From positions 35,695-99,694 of the forward strand of contig JAENRP010000144.1 of assembly GCA_024741835.1 (NCBI GenBank): a stretch of DNA of 64,000 bases. The letters run 5' to 3'. The notes under the pieces were generated by a model, which did not search any database, was not told the origin of the DNA, and saw only the letters and a list, made by a program, of their open reading frames with translations. The translations under genes were made by a program, and so were the position numbers. Shown piece by piece: positions 22,633 through 34,683 of the stretch (position 1 is its first letter; each line of letters starts with the position of its first letter). This stretch comes from Diplocarpon mali (Eukaryota > Ascomycota > Leotiomycetes > Helotiales > Drepanopezizaceae).

Positions 22633-23488
22633 GATTGTAGTCTGCTAAATAGCTGCCACGCTCCAGAATGTATGGTATGATCGCGGAATAGTCCCAGGCG
22701 AAAAAGGGGCTGCGATGATGGGTATGCGTGTACAGAGGACTAGCAAAACACGTTTGCTGGATATGTTGTATCACATCTATGACTCTTGTCAAACGTGTTG
22801 GTTGTCCTTCACTCGTTGTCGTTGTAAGGTAAGCAGAGCCAGGAAGGTCGTCGCATTGAGGTTGGAATTACAATCAGTTGGACTTAGGGAATTGGGCGAG
22901 AAATTGTGCCCGAAGGGTCCGCAGCGATATGCATGATCAGAGTTTGTTTTATTATCACTTTTAAACGGTTGGATGATCGACGCAATGCGAGGCGAGCGAG
23001 GCTGACCGGCCGAAGTCTCCGTCCCGTAGGTACGAAGTACGAAGGGCCTAGGTAAGGCGGCCGCCGCCTTAAGACAAATCTTCGGATACACAACTCGGAC
23101 GCATCGCGGCAAAAGCAGCATTGCATTGACAGACCGGGGAAGAGCCGTACGGCTGTCGCTAGCAGCTGTCAAAAGCTAAACTTACCTTACCCACCTAAGC
23201 TTCCCCGTGCGTTTAGATTTCTGTTCTCCAGTATCCAGAACCACTTCGATCCTTTTATCGTCTCCTCTCCTCTCCTCTCCTCTACCCTCCTACCCTCTCC
23301 TTCTCCCCTCTCTCCAGATTGCACTCTGACTTTTACTCGACACTCCCACTCCGTCCAGGTCTGCAGATACCACTTGTTCCCAAGAACCAGAGCAAGCGCC
23401 CTTCAGAGGGCTTACCTCGAATCCGAAAAGCTCTAAAACCGGACTTTCACCCTCCCCCACCTTCTTCGCATCTCACGCCGCAGCTACA
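22633..23488. promoter_or_regulatory. Divergent region, transporter 2 / ERG9
   Basis: About 850 bases holding two divergent promoters. Pyrimidine-rich blocks at 23255-23310 (CTCTCCTCTCC) precede the ERG9 start and fit a transcription-start region. No sterol-response motif was securely recognised. Confidence 0.45.
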
Positions 23489-25078
23489 ATGGGTCTACTG
23501 GGGCAACTCCTCTACTTTTCCCTACACCCTAATCAATTGCGATCGATTCTACAATGGCACGTTGCGCGCAAGCTCCCTCGCGTCGGTAATCTGCTGACTG
23601 AGCCGCAGGAAAATATGGCACGATCCGGTACACCAGAGGAATCCCGAAAAGGAGTCCGAAAACCTCCAAGCATGCTTCAAATACCTCGACATGACCAGCC
23701 GAAGTTTCAGCTCCGTCATTCAAGAACTCACGCCGGAGCTGCTTGTCCCAGTCGCTCTCTTCTACCTAATTTTGCGCGGTCTGGATACGATTGAGGATGA
23801 CATGACAATCCCCCTGGAGACGAAGGAGCCTATACTGAGAAGTTTTCAGGAGATTCTGGAGCAGGATGGTTGGACATTCACCGAGAATGGACCCAACGAG
23901 AAGGACAGAGAGCTGCTTGAACATTTCGATGTAGTGATAAGGGAGTTCACGACGGTCAAGCCCGCGTATAAAGCCATCATCAAGGACATTACCGAGAAAA
24001 TGGGCAATGGTATGGCGGATTATGCGAACAATGCCGAGCACAACGTCAATGGTGTCAACACAATCAAGGACTACGAGGAGTACTGCCACTACGTCGCTGG
24101 TCTTGTTGGGGATGGCCTAACAAGACTATTCGTGGAGAGCAAGCTCGCGAACCCCGCTCTTCTCCAACGACCAGAGCTCTCCGAGTCAATGGGTCAGTTC
24201 CTGCAAAAGACAAACATCATCAGAGATATTCGGGAGGACTTCGATGACAAGAGACGCTTCTGGCCCAAGGAAATCTGGTCGAGGCACGTTCAAAGATTCG
24301 AAGATCTCTTTGAGCCTCGGAATCTACAAGCTGCCCTCAACTGCAGCTCAGAAATGGTCTTGAACTCTCTGCGGCACGCGGACGAATGCTTATTCTACAT
24401 GGCTGGCATCAAGGACCAAAGTGTATTTAATTTCGTGGCAATCCCACAGTCAATGGCGATTGCAACACTGGAGCTCGTATTTCAGAACCCTTTGATCTTC
24501 AAGCAGAATGTCAAAATTACGAAAGGCGATGCCTGCCAACTGATGATGGAGTCGTCGCAAAATCTGCGGTCTGTGTGCGAGATTTTCAAGCGATACATCA
24601 GAAGGATACAGAAAAGGAACACTCCTAAAGATCCAAACTATCTTGAGATCAGCATTGCTTGTGCCAAAGTATGTTTCTTCGGGGATTCCAGCGTGCAAGT
24701 GCTGACAAGCAATAGATCGAGCAATTCATCGAGTCTATCTTCCCAACTCAAGACCCCCAGGTCCTGTCTTTGCTCCACAAAGGCGAGATTGATGCCACGT
24801 CTGAAAAGAAGGCAGAAGATTCAGAAGCCAAGAAGGATCTCTTCTTCCTCCTGCTCGCCGTTCTGGGCACTCTTTTCGTAATATCAGGATTAATGGTGGG
24901 CAGTACGTCTCAGTCTCATGGATTAGTTGCTAACAATCAATAGATTGGAGCAGCATACCTGGCGGGGGCGCGCTTCGATATCGCAATTTCAGAACTCAGC
25001 AAAGGCAAAATGTTCCCAAATCTCCGGAAGGGCAGCGAGGAGTCTCAAGTGGTCGCCAACGGCCATGTAGAGTTATGA
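23489..25078 (+). CDS. ERG9: Squalene synthase
   Basis: Predicted 480-residue farnesyl-diphosphate farnesyltransferase, which joins two farnesyl diphosphates into squalene, the committed step of ergosterol synthesis, at the ER. Exons: 23489-23556, 23609-24668, 24716-24895, 24944-25078. Intron 1 (23557-23608) needs a GC donor: TG/GCACGT rejoins QW to [12 protein letters not shown], the conserved N-terminus. Aspartate-rich motif 1 is DTIEDD near residue 80. Motif 2 is DIREDFDD near 228, followed by [11 protein letters not shown]-terminal membrane anchor ([19 protein letters not shown]) lies near 418-445, interrupted in the gene by intron 3. Length fits fungal Erg9. Very secure call. Confidence 0.96.
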
Positions 25079-26792
25079 TCATGTTCAGATACTTCTTGCT
25101 ATGTATCATAACTTTGGTGTCCACTTTCCAGGGCGTTTCTGAGGTCGGTGGCGCTGGGAGCGCCTGTACATTTTGTACCATAATGTCTGAGCTGATAGAG
25201 ATCGTTGCAGTCCAACGCAACAGATGCCTTGCTGGCGCCTTTTTCTTCTAGGTTTGGTCCTGCGCATTTCCAAAGTGAGATGTGGTACTTGCAGCTCGAG
25301 GTGATGGACTAGCACGGATGTCAAATTGCAATCTAGTCTTTTCAATGACTATTGGTTGTGCCGAAGATGTGCTGAGATTGACGCTGCAATTGTCCTGTGA
25401 TGGGAACGACTTCTGCAGACCTCTCTTCTCGGTAGGGAGGGGCAATTGCCGGATTGCGTACATACGTTTATGTGATTTTTCTTTTTGAATAAACTTGTCT
25501 ACCGTTATATTGTATATTGTTGGCAGCATCTGCAAGTGCTCTACTAAAGATACTCAATAAACTCTGTTATCAGGCCATTATTTTCGTCGCTCCCCCGACA
25601 TTGAGCTTGCTCTAATGATAAAAATGAAGTCTTTTGCGAGATCTGCTTGATGATGCTGCTAATGTGAGATTGCAATTGTTTTTTCTGCTCTGGCACACCG
25701 GAGTCAGGTTCACCCTCCCTCAGTATGAAGGTCTCAGTGGGACAAGTCGTTTCGAGTTTTCGTACCGTGCAGGCGGTATGGTCTTGATCTTGCTACTCTC
25801 GCGGAACGGAAGCGCGAACAACTTCTTATGCCTGGTATCCTTTCCTTTTTGTCTTTCTGAAATCTTTCCAGTGCAGCCTGCATCCGAATATCATCAGTCC
25901 TCGACCCCTACACAATGAACTGTGAGCTCATGGCGCTTAGTTCTTCAGTAGAGATGCATACTTTCCATCGTATAAGGCCTGGATAGGCAAGCCAATAATC
26001 AGCACAGTAAAACAAGAAACAAACATTAAGATATACAACAAATTTCGGAGTATCTCTTTACTTATCTAATTCCAGAGCCTCTACATCAGCAATTGAATGG
26101 CCTTGAAGATGCGGTTATCAAGATAATTTCCCCCTGCTCGCGATTGTGTCATCGAATAGGGCTTCAAGGGCTTTGCTTTATCCTTACAAACGTTGCGAAG
26201 CACGCTTGATTCAATTCGTCGATGCCTATGAAGCATGTTCGTTACAAATTAGGAACATGAATATCCTTGAGTCTTAGGTCCCCCAGAAAGCATCGGAGCT
26301 AAGTGGTAGCTTACAGTGCACAGGAGATGCTCTCAACAGTGATAATACCCTGCCAGATGTTGGTTCAATCGCGGCGAATCATACGCTGTTAACCCACCTA
26401 TTATCCCCGGGAGGAGCTCAAGCAAGCTATGGCTCTGGTTCTCCATAGCCAGACCCATCAGTCAAGAAAAGGATCATAGTATCATTCATTAGCCGCCCTG
26501 AATGTAGCTTCTTCCCAGGACTTCTGTAAGGAAATAGTGAGCTGCAATACACTGTCGTCACATGACCCATTCTGACTGCCTCCAGGTTCGTTGATATAGT
26601 AGCCAGGAGCCTACATGTCAATTGCCTACCCATATAGCTGTGCTAAACCTATAAGTTTGGCTTACATCACCCAACCTGTTTAGATGGACTTCTCGGGCAG
26701 TAAGATACTACTGAACAATCAAACATATGCTGCAAAGCACTCCTAAGGCTTTGAAGAATCTCGTGGACAAATTTTTCGGCGAGAGCGCACAA

Positions 26793-26884
26793 GATATATA
26801 TGTATATGTATGTATCAATGCGTACATATATATACACATACATACATAGACACATACAAACATATCACTGATAATATATATATC
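26793..26884. repeat. (TATA/CATA)n microsatellite
   Basis: About 90 bases of alternating TATATA, TGTATG and ACATACAT units in the gene-poor region. Confidence 0.8.
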
Positions 26885-27343
26885 AACCGTGATATTTGCA
26901 GGTCGGGGAACTAACGGGGAACTAGTAGCTGTCAACACCTCACCCTCACTCATGCGGCCAGCACGTCTCTAAAGCAAATATATAGCAGGGAATCATTTTC
27001 ATGATTGGAAAATAATGTTCGTGGCTAGTTTCAAGTCAAGAGCACACAATTTTGGCCAAACAAGCTTCCATGACACGCGTAATGAAGCCGTCCCACTTTC
27101 AGGACCTATCCCCGACGCTCCTTGGTCATGATTTCCTTGGTGTGTTCTCTTATTCGGGATATTAGTTGCAACGTAGCTGGTGAGCAGGCGCTCCAAATTA
27201 TATGTTCTCACAGAACTTGAATCCCGTCGCTGAAGCTTGCAGGGCCTCACATCTCTGGACGGCGGTCCCAACAAGTATTTCAATCTTCTCGATGTCCAGA
27301 GACTCAACAATGCCCAACGAACAGTCTCCTACGCCCGCGCTAA

Positions 27344-27823
27344 TCAAAACCCAACATCTTTGCCAAAGGCAAGCGTTCCACCATCTGGTCTCAGTCCACT
27401 CCTTTTGGTGATAGAGCAACGCATCACTTTGTAACTTCTTATGGCCTGCTCGACTTCTTACTATTCCCCGACGATTCTCTTGCCGCCGGGCACAATATGA
27501 CATGGGGGGTCTCCACAGCTTCCAGTCCCCTCCCCTCCCGCACCACCCAAAACCTCTTCGTACCATGTCATGATATTATCTGGAAAAGCATGAGGCCAGC
27601 CAACGCGGTGATCCTAAATATGCTGCATTGATGGCATATTGCTGGTGTCAGGTTCCATGGAACTACGAATATTGAGAGAGGGCTAAGATTTGTACCGGTC
27701 GATGTGGCTGGGAATTTCTTCCTGCAGTCTACACCTGGCGCTCCTTGGAGGCAGTTGGAGTATTCACTGAGAAATGTCTCGAGTCTGGACGAGACTGTCG
27801 GCTATACCACTTTGTTGAACTAA
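27344..27823 (+). pseudogene. Coding-like remnant of unknown family, one in-frame TGA
   Basis: A plus-strand frame of 160 codons is open except for one TGA at 27629-27631, and ends with TAA at 27821. Its reading is protein-like: GLLDFLLFPDD, FVPCHDIIWKSMRPANAV, then VDVAGNFFLQSTPGAPW and LDETVGYTTLLN after the TGA. I do not recognise the family. Upstream, at 27237-27434, another frame also looks coding-like, hinting at a frameshift. It could be the 3' part of a decayed gene, or exons of a gene whose splicing I cannot resolve. No start codon or promoter is evident. Confidence 0.3.
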
Positions 27824-28390
27824 GCATACGCCATGAGGACTTGACTGAAATAACTGAAAATTCGATTACGACCAGGGGTGAAGATCTTGATGCTCACTAG
27901 TCTCTCTGATTTATACTATTTTTTAATGGAAAGCTCGGTAACTACTCTGTATTAACGCAAAATCAAAACCCTATCGAGAAGAAAGGCCAATGCCAAGAAT
28001 GGTGGGTGGTTGGACTTCTTGCTCCTCACACAGGGGCGGTGTTGCCGCAGCATTCGCTTCAGAATCTCGCTTAAAATCCAACCCCTATTGTTGACTTCAG
28101 CGACAATAGCAAGCGGAATACCGCACGATCCATTGATCGTAAAACCAACAGCTATTCTCAATCATGCAATTGTCGCTGGAAACCCTCGGTATGTGGAAGG
28201 GTATAAAGATCTTTGCTCTGAGGAAGGCTCAGTCCTTTCTTCCTTTCCACCTCTCAGTAACGACTACTCTTATGAACTTCGCGTCAAGACCTCCCAGCAA
28301 CTTCCCAAGTTGGTCGACTATCGTTTTGAGAAATTCACACCCTGCTTTCCGCTCTCACATACACCTCTCGCGGTCTATCATTCGTCCGCG

Positions 28391-29110
28391 ATGCCACCGC
28401 AGACTCGACACCAAGCGGAACTGCCAACTGGCCAGCCTCTCCATCAGCCCATCACCAACGATCGTCGGCAGCGACAACGAGACGACGGTAGAAGTATCTA
28501 CGTCCACCCATTCTCCCTGGGCATGCAGATCGTCTACGATTCGGACGATTCAACCGATGGAGACGTCTCCAGCCTTGACCTCGACCGAGAACATGACCCG
28601 GACGAGGCCGAGGACACAGACGAAGATGAAAACGAGAACGACAGCATCATTGTGATCGGCGACGGTAACGACGCCGATAGCGAAGACAGCGAGCCAGCAG
28701 CCGAGATCCGACTTGAGGTTGATGACGACGACACGATTTCTGATCTTTCGCTTGTCGAGCGTGAGATCCCTTGTCCGATTCAACGACAAGCTTCCTCGAC
28801 ATTCAACGCTCGCAATGACCCCTCCTCCCTCCCCTCGCCATCTCCCGCTTCTCAACCTGCTTCAGCCGCAGCAACAGCGTTCAACCAAGCCCCGTCTCAC
28901 TTCGAGCGAGTCTATCGGGGACGGACAATCATCTGGAGCCATGTCGACTGGGCTCGGCATGGCCCTGCAGTCCTGGCGAGAGAATCTCGACAACGGGAAA
29001 ATGAGAAAAGATGGAGACGAGAAGGTGGGAAGAGCAGAGCGGCGCGAAAGCAAGCCTGGAGACGGAGGAGTGGTGGGCGTGATCGAGACGAGAGGGGGAG
29101 ATTCGTGTAG
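28391..29110 (+). CDS. Hypothetical acidic/basic protein
   Basis: A 239-residue frame starting MPPQTRHQ with no recognised domain. The middle is strongly acidic (runs of Asp/Glu at about 50-115). The C-terminal 70 residues are strongly basic (RRRSGGRDRDERGRFV at the end), with a short hydrophobic piece RGRTIIWSHVDWARHG between. The charge layout suggests a nuclear protein that binds nucleic acid or histones, but nothing firm supports this. The open frame extends 127 codons upstream of this ATG without another convincing start, so an upstream exon is possible. A long antisense frame (28929-29414) is taken as a shadow. Confidence 0.5.
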   Translation: MPPQTRHQAELPTGQPLHQPITNDRRQRQRDDGRSIYVHPFSLGMQIVYDSDDSTDGDVSSLDLDREHDPDEAEDTDEDENENDSIIVIGDGNDADSEDSEPAAEIRLEVDDDDTISDLSLVEREIPCPIQRQASSTFNARNDPSSLPSPSPASQPASAAATAFNQAPSHFERVYRGRTIIWSHVDWARHGPAVLARESRQRENEKRWRREGGKSRAARKQAWRRRSGGRDRDERGRFV

Positions 29111-30626
29111 GCTGTCGTTGCCGGCTGTTGGCGGCCTCCTGGGCAGTTGGGTGGAGATTAGAGGAGATTGGAGGAACTTGGAGCAACTTGTAAGGCTTGA
29201 TTCTAAAGGTTCTAGCAAGGGAGGGAAGAGGGGGAGGGGGTTGTGGTTTGAGTTGTCGGAGTGGGATCTGAGAGGTTCTAGCCGGTGATGTCCGGGCCAT
29301 AGAAGCTTTCTTCTGGATTGGGGACCTCTTGGAGGTGACGATGAGAATAGATTCCACCTTGATACATGACCGTCTCCCGATCCGTGACTCTATTGATTGC
29401 AGTGGCTGGCGCAAAGTAATGGCAGGCTCGGCCTTTCACTGGATGAGTGATTGCGAACAAAATTTCTGCCCCTCGAGTCCCAGGAACTTATGGCCCCTCC
29501 TCTCGGAATTTGGTGATTGCAATGATTTTTGAAGACTGGTAATTGCCTGGCTCCGGACTTCCTCACTCTTGCGAATAAGGCGATGCAGCTGATCTTGTCG
29601 TCTGCGAGGCCAGGGCTACAAGCAAAAGTCAACAAAGAGTTCTCCGCTCGTGATCAGACTTGCGTCTGTATGTATGCTGAATACTCCAACTGCCGTCGAT
29701 CAGACTGATCCCACGGGCTGTCTGCCTTTCTGTATGTCCGTCCGTCTGTCCATACGTCTCTCTGTTCCGCCCGGTGCAGCGTGATATATATTATTGCGAA
29801 TAGGTGAATGGTATGATTGATTGAACTTGTATTGTTTCTTGCTTCGGAACCGACCTTTTGTTCTGTTGATAGGTGGGTAGATAGGTAGATTGTACCGATT
29901 TGTATCTCAGCGGCGCGCAACATTGAACGAACGTGCCCACCCCACCCCACCTGGCCCTCACCCTCACCCTCCCCTTCACCTCTCTTCCTCCCATCTCCCA
30001 GTTCCCATCTCCCATCTCCCATCTCCCTTCTCCCTCCCTCGTCAACAACCCTCGTCAAGGATACGGTGCATTCAACTCCAGTCCACTTCAGTACCTGATC
30101 ATTTCTGATCATTGCATTCTCCACTCCATCCCATCGCTGTACGGTGCGCTCAAAGGTGAGGAGACTCCGACCTGCAGCGTGCCCACCTGTCGATTGCTTC
30201 AACGCACCCGAAGCACTGCCAGAGTATGGACTAGGCTCCTCGTCGGAAATCCCGACTCAAGAACTCCTCCCATCTCTCAACTCCAGAAAGTCAAATTTCT
30301 GTCGTCGGAAGCGATTCGCGACACCTCGACTCACCTCACCTCACCTTTACCTCACCTCTACCTCGCCTCGCCTCGCCGCGCCGCGCCTTATCTCATCATC
30401 CGCGCCCCCTCCCCCGAAATTCAGACTACAATCGTTCATCTTCAGTCCCACAGAGACTGCCTCCCTCCCTTTCGCTTCGACGTCTCCTGTGCGCAAACAC
30501 TAGTCCATACTACACTGGGCCCTCGAAACTCGGTCATTTGGCAGCTTCTCTGCATTCCATGACGGCCAGCCAAGTCTCCGGTACCCAGTGAAGTTGGTGG
30601 CAGAGGACGACGACAGAAAACTCACA
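29111..30626. promoter_or_regulatory. Long 5' region of the F-box gene
   Basis: About 1.5 kb with CTCCC/ATCTCCC repeats near 29985-30030 and CACCT repeats near 30335-30380, typical of fungal leaders. It ends with the short upstream ORF listed separately. No gene was supported; overlapping frames come from the repeats. Confidence 0.45.
30559..30591 (+). promoter_or_regulatory. Ten-codon upstream ORF before the F-box gene
   Basis: ATG at 30559 opens a 10-residue frame (MTASQVSGTQ) stopping at 30589-30591, 35 bases before the main ATG at 30627. If it lies in the leader it would reduce main-frame translation unless reinitiation occurs. The longer open frame through 30588 begins at GTG, so it is not an alternative start. 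Confidence 0.5.
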
Positions 30627-32442
30627 ATGCACGCGGATACCATACCACCGAGGGTGGAAGAGAGTAGCCATTCTCTGCTGACTCCTATTATGACTACAGC
30701 ATCCACGCCTGCGACTCTTGGCCCATCCACCCCCACAAATGTTCGATCGGTACCTCTGGACAAGGCAGACTTTCTTGGAGACGATATCGTGCCTCCAGCC
30801 AGACCTAAAAGCACGCCCTTCCCCAACCACGAATCAACTGAAGGAGACATCCACTGTACACGCCTAGTAGACATGGAACGCCTTGACGACTTTAACTTGG
30901 CGCAAGCTGATGCGACTCTGCCAGATCACTCCTCCGAGCGACCGGCGTCTACGAAATCAGCACTTGCCGGTCTTCCGATTGAAATCCACGAATCTATATT
31001 GGATCACCTTTTTGGTGTCAGGGCTTCAGCCTCTTCAAGAACAGCAGCGGCCGGCAATACCAAGATCCTTCGAGGCTGGGGTACGGCACTGCGACATTCT
31101 AGGCGTCGTGAGGTCTCGGACTTGGCGTTGGTTAGCAAGCGCTGGAGAGAACTTGTCCAGGACCGACTGTATCGACATTTGAAGATCAAGGGGACTAGAG
31201 AGTCGGTGGACCAGTCAATTATGTACTTCTTCAGACATCCAAACCTGTGCTCCTATGTCAAGCACATCGAGATCTGGTTTCCTGTCTTCCAGCAAAAAAA
31301 TCCAGCCTTTGATCGTACGCTCCGGATACTCTCTACCACTCTTGACCAAACTCTTCTGATACGAGTCTTAGGAAGCCTCGCGGACACAGGCACCACGATT
31401 ACATACCAATCGCCATCAAATAATTGCACACTGGCCGAAGTTTTCAGATTCGTCAAGGTGACCTTTGCTGAAGCTTGTATTTTGACCTTGGAAGGTGGCG
31501 AGCGAAAGAAACCACCCATGGTCCGGCATTTCCAAGACCCAGCGGCTGCAAATCTTCCGACAATCAGCACCATCCGCACTTTGGTTTGTAAAGGACAGTG
31601 GAACCTTATTAGGACCGAAACCGATTTCCAGAACATTGTCACCGCTCTTCCCAATTTAACTGAATGGCATGCCTCCTACGCAAGGCCAAAGTCCAAGAGC
31701 TACCTGTCTATGGCTACAATACTTCCAAAACTTCCCCAGAATCTCACCCACCTCAATGTATGCCTCGAAGCAGATTACCGCCGCGAAGCAGTGTCGCCGC
31801 TTTTCTTCAAGAAAGTTGGTGGGATCACACACTTCTGTGTAGAGATGGCAAAGTCAATTCCCACTCTAGAACATCTGTCTTACACGGGCCGAGTGTGTCG
31901 GTCGTTCTTCGATCAAGGGGCGAAGCTGTCAAGCTCGCGGCGATCGAGATTGAAGAGCGTTGATCTCGTCGTTAAGAATGTTTGCCGACCAACAGTGGTA
32001 TGGAATGACGGATCTGGAATCACGGATGGAGGGTTTATCGCTGCGTTTGAAGCCTTGGTAGTTGCTGGAGTCAGGTCTCTGGAGAGATTGGCGGCGTTAC
32101 AGTTCTTGCGAATCCGCTTCCTTGACCTGGGTAGGCACTGTTCTACCGCTGAGAAGAGCGGCAATGCTGACTTTCCTAGACTCCCAAGTGCCAGCCCTGA
32201 ATCCATACTTCCAACTGGCGGCCAAGCAGTGCTCTGGACTGTGGAGTGAGCCGATCATTGAAGCTCTCGCTCGAACCAGACCTTCTGCGGCCTTCGTTGA
32301 GAAGCCGGGTGATCTCGATGACATCAATTTCAAGGATGGGCAGTTTCTCACTCCACCAACGTTCTCCAAAACTAAGCCTCTGTCTATAAAAATCTCGACA
32401 TATGCCGCCTTTACTGGTACTAGCGGGATCACAATCAACTGA
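30627..32442 (+). CDS. F-box protein
   Basis: Predicted 588-residue protein in two exons (30627-32130, 32180-32442; 49-base intron, GTAGGC donor). The F-box near residues 108-185 reads LAGLPIEIHESILDHLFG and then SDLALVSKRWRELVQDRLYRHL, with an unusual 30-residue Arg-rich insertion between the halves that seems characteristic of a fungal subfamily. The C-terminal 400 residues show spaced hydrophobic segments (HIEIWFPVF, ACILTLEGGERKKPPMVRHF) resembling degenerate leucine-rich repeats. It would act as substrate adaptor in an SCF ubiquitin ligase. The substrate is unknown. Splicing moves the last 87 residues into a new frame that stays open to 32442, supporting the intron. Confidence 0.8.
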
Positions 32443-32839
32443 CCTGTAGTCAACCAACTGTTTCTTTTTTTTCTTCTACATGCAGCATGTGTTCTGATCT
32501 TGCGAGGTCAAAAATCTGAGAAATTGGCTGCTCGCTTTGTCTGCACGCAATCTGGGACATCTGTGCGTGACTGTAGGATTACTGTGGAGTAGCATTTAGG
32601 ACGAGCGCTGGAGTTGCTAGGTATAATGGCGTTCAATGGCCTGGACATGCGGTGGTACTCGCCCGCTGGCTGGCACGGGATCCTCGTGGAGCGGCTGGAT
32701 GGTACTATGTGCTTGGCTAGTCTTCAAATAGCGGGTGATGCATGGATCTGCAATGATAATGAGCAATGCAAGTTATTACTGTGCTATTTGCTAACCACGC
32801 AGAGGAACCAATGAATCAGGGCTTTTTCATCCATCTGTT
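32443..32839. other. Convergent intergenic region
   Basis: About 400 bases between the 3' ends of the F-box and GPI14 genes, with a T/C-rich stretch at 32460-32480. Nothing else was seen. Confidence 0.45.
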
Positions 32840-34206
32840 CTATGATTTGACGTGTGTCTCCTGCGGAGGCCTTGATGCCGACCCGGCGTCCGTGACGATG
32901 ATGCCCAGCAGCCATGTGTTGATAAGGAAGAAGAGAATGCTTGCGACCCAGAGGCCCGGGACGTAGATACTTTGGCCAAGAAACTCGAGCTGAAATCCCT
33001 GCTGTAGCCATAACGCCTGAGACAAGACCCACAACGCAGCTGCAAAGATCCCTAGAGGCTTCCGTGCAAGCAGCGATGAAGCAGGAAGGTAGAACGGCAA
33101 GAAGACCATGTACCAGAGGAAATACTGAGACACTTTAGCAGAGAGACAAAACACATAAGCTGGAAATCCTACCTGGCTCGTGCAGACTTTGTTGAAGGAA
33201 ACGAAGGCGAAGGTTTGAGCCAGCATGGTAGAGGGTAGGTCCTTTTTGGCGAGTAAGAAGGGAATGGCGACGGCCGAGAGGAAGATCTGTGGGAGAAAGG
33301 CGAGGGACTCAAGATGGATGGGAGATGTTCCTAGTTTGGAGGATGAGAGGTAGAGGAGGGTACTGTAGGGCGAGAAATTGTGGCGGTGATCGATGCGGGT
33401 GATGTGGTGGAAATAGGTGTGCTGGAGGAATGGCCAGCCATAGCTGTTGGCTTGTTAGAACAGCCCGCAGAAGCCGAGAGGCTGGCTTACATTGAATACA
33501 TCAGCATATTCAAGCCCGAGAACGTGGCAAGACTGGTGATTGTGAGGACTATACGAGGGGTATTGCAAAATCGAGTCACAATGCTGGTGAGATTTGAGCC
33601 CTGCTCGAACTTCGATGGCTTGCTGGCGCCGAAATGCTCCTCATCCATCCACCAGATGATTGATGGCGCATATACGAATGGGTAGATCTTGAAGTGTACC
33701 CCCAGGCCTAGCAGGATGCCGGCACAGAAGACTTTTCTTTGGATGACAGCCCACAACAGAGCAACGACGATGACTCCAAGCAGTCCCTCCGAGCTACCCC
33801 GGGTGCTGATGGTCGCAACCATTGGATTCAACAGCCAAATGCTCGCGAATTTGAGGGCTCTTTCCATGGACATCTTACTCGAGCTCCGCAAGACAAGAAC
33901 AATCAGCCATCCAGCGACAATATCTCCGCTGGCGAAAAGCGCCTTGCCGAATGAGAACCACGTGCTTGACCAGGTTGTAGGCAAGAGAATCCATGCCAGT
34001 AACGGGGTGTAGCGGTAGGTTTCCCGGTGGTACGGCGAGTGCCCCTGGGCTGTGAAGCGTGCGGCGTCGGTGAAGACATAGTAGTCAACATCTGTGTACT
34101 TCAACGGCGAGTTTGCATCTTGCCAGAGGCCGTAGAAGAACAGGCTGATCCGGAGGGTGATGGCGGTTGAGAATACCAAGTGCGGACTTGAGAAGAATCC
34201 AGACAT
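32840..34206 (-). CDS. GPI14: GPI mannosyltransferase I catalytic subunit, PIG-M/Gpi14
   Basis: Predicted 423-residue ER membrane enzyme that adds the first (alpha-1,4) mannose to the GPI-anchor precursor from dolichol-phosphate-mannose. Exons: 33491-34206, 33173-33443, 32840-33124. Length equals human PIG-M. The N-terminal helix is followed by the lumenal DXD motif at residues 39-41 (YTDVDYYVFTDAA). Family blocks include HSPYHRETYRYTPLLAW, NPMVATISTRGSSEG, LGVHFKIYPFVYAP and DHRHNFSPYSTLLYL. About ten membrane helices are visible. Intron 2 (33125-33172) is 48 bases and has no stop in frame, so its retention would add 16 residues. Gpi14 works with Pbn1/PIG-X, not seen here. Confidence 0.94.
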
Positions 34207-34683
34207 CGCACCAGCGTACCAGGAAAAGGACTGGAGCCGGGCGGAGGGAAGAACAATATCGTCACGAAACAGTCCGATATGAAGACAGCATTGGGAGGGA
34301 AAAGGGAGAAGGGAGGAGGAGGAGGAAAGGAGATGGGAAAAGTGAAAAGGTATAAGCGAGGACTGTACTTAGACATACCCACGTGCCCTTCCCGTACCTT
34401 ACCTAATCCCGACGGTCTGGTAGAGTTGGTCGTCTGTGGCTGGTGACCTGTGGCTGGATCGGGGCTGGCACGTGGCTGGAATCAAAAGTATACGCCAGTA
34501 CCTGGTAGGTATTTGAAGCTTTCACCTAAACCTCTGCTCACCCTTGCGTTCTTAACCTCTACTGCACCGGTATCTCGACTCCACACAGGCCAATCCGACC
34601 ACAGATCGAGTCGAGGTCGAGTCGAGGTCGAGTCTTCTCCCAGATTCAACACCTCAGCGCTCGTGTCCCATCCGTCGAGTGAA
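34207..34683. promoter_or_regulatory. Divergent promoter region, GPI14 / Trax
   Basis: About 480 bases between two start codons. A purine-rich stretch (GGGAGGAGGAGGAGG) near 34310-34335 and a tandem GTCGAGTCGAG repeat at 34605-34630 are visible. No operator named. Confidence 0.45.

Larger units (their letters stand above)
25079..28390. other. Gene-poor region with a coding-like remnant
   Basis: About 3.3 kb between ERG9 and the acidic hypothetical gene, with no intact gene. It holds a TATA/CATA microsatellite and one long frame with a single stop, both listed separately. The rest is moderately AT-rich and shows nothing I can name; it may be an old decayed gene or repeat. Confidence 0.5.

Noticed and set aside
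28929..29414. 161-residue minus-strand frame opposite the acidic hypothetical gene
   Set aside because: Mirrors the biased composition of the plus-strand gene; no independent support.
30588..30626. F-box start at 30588
   Set aside because: The codon is GTG and overlaps the stop of the short upstream ORF; the ATG at 30627 is used.
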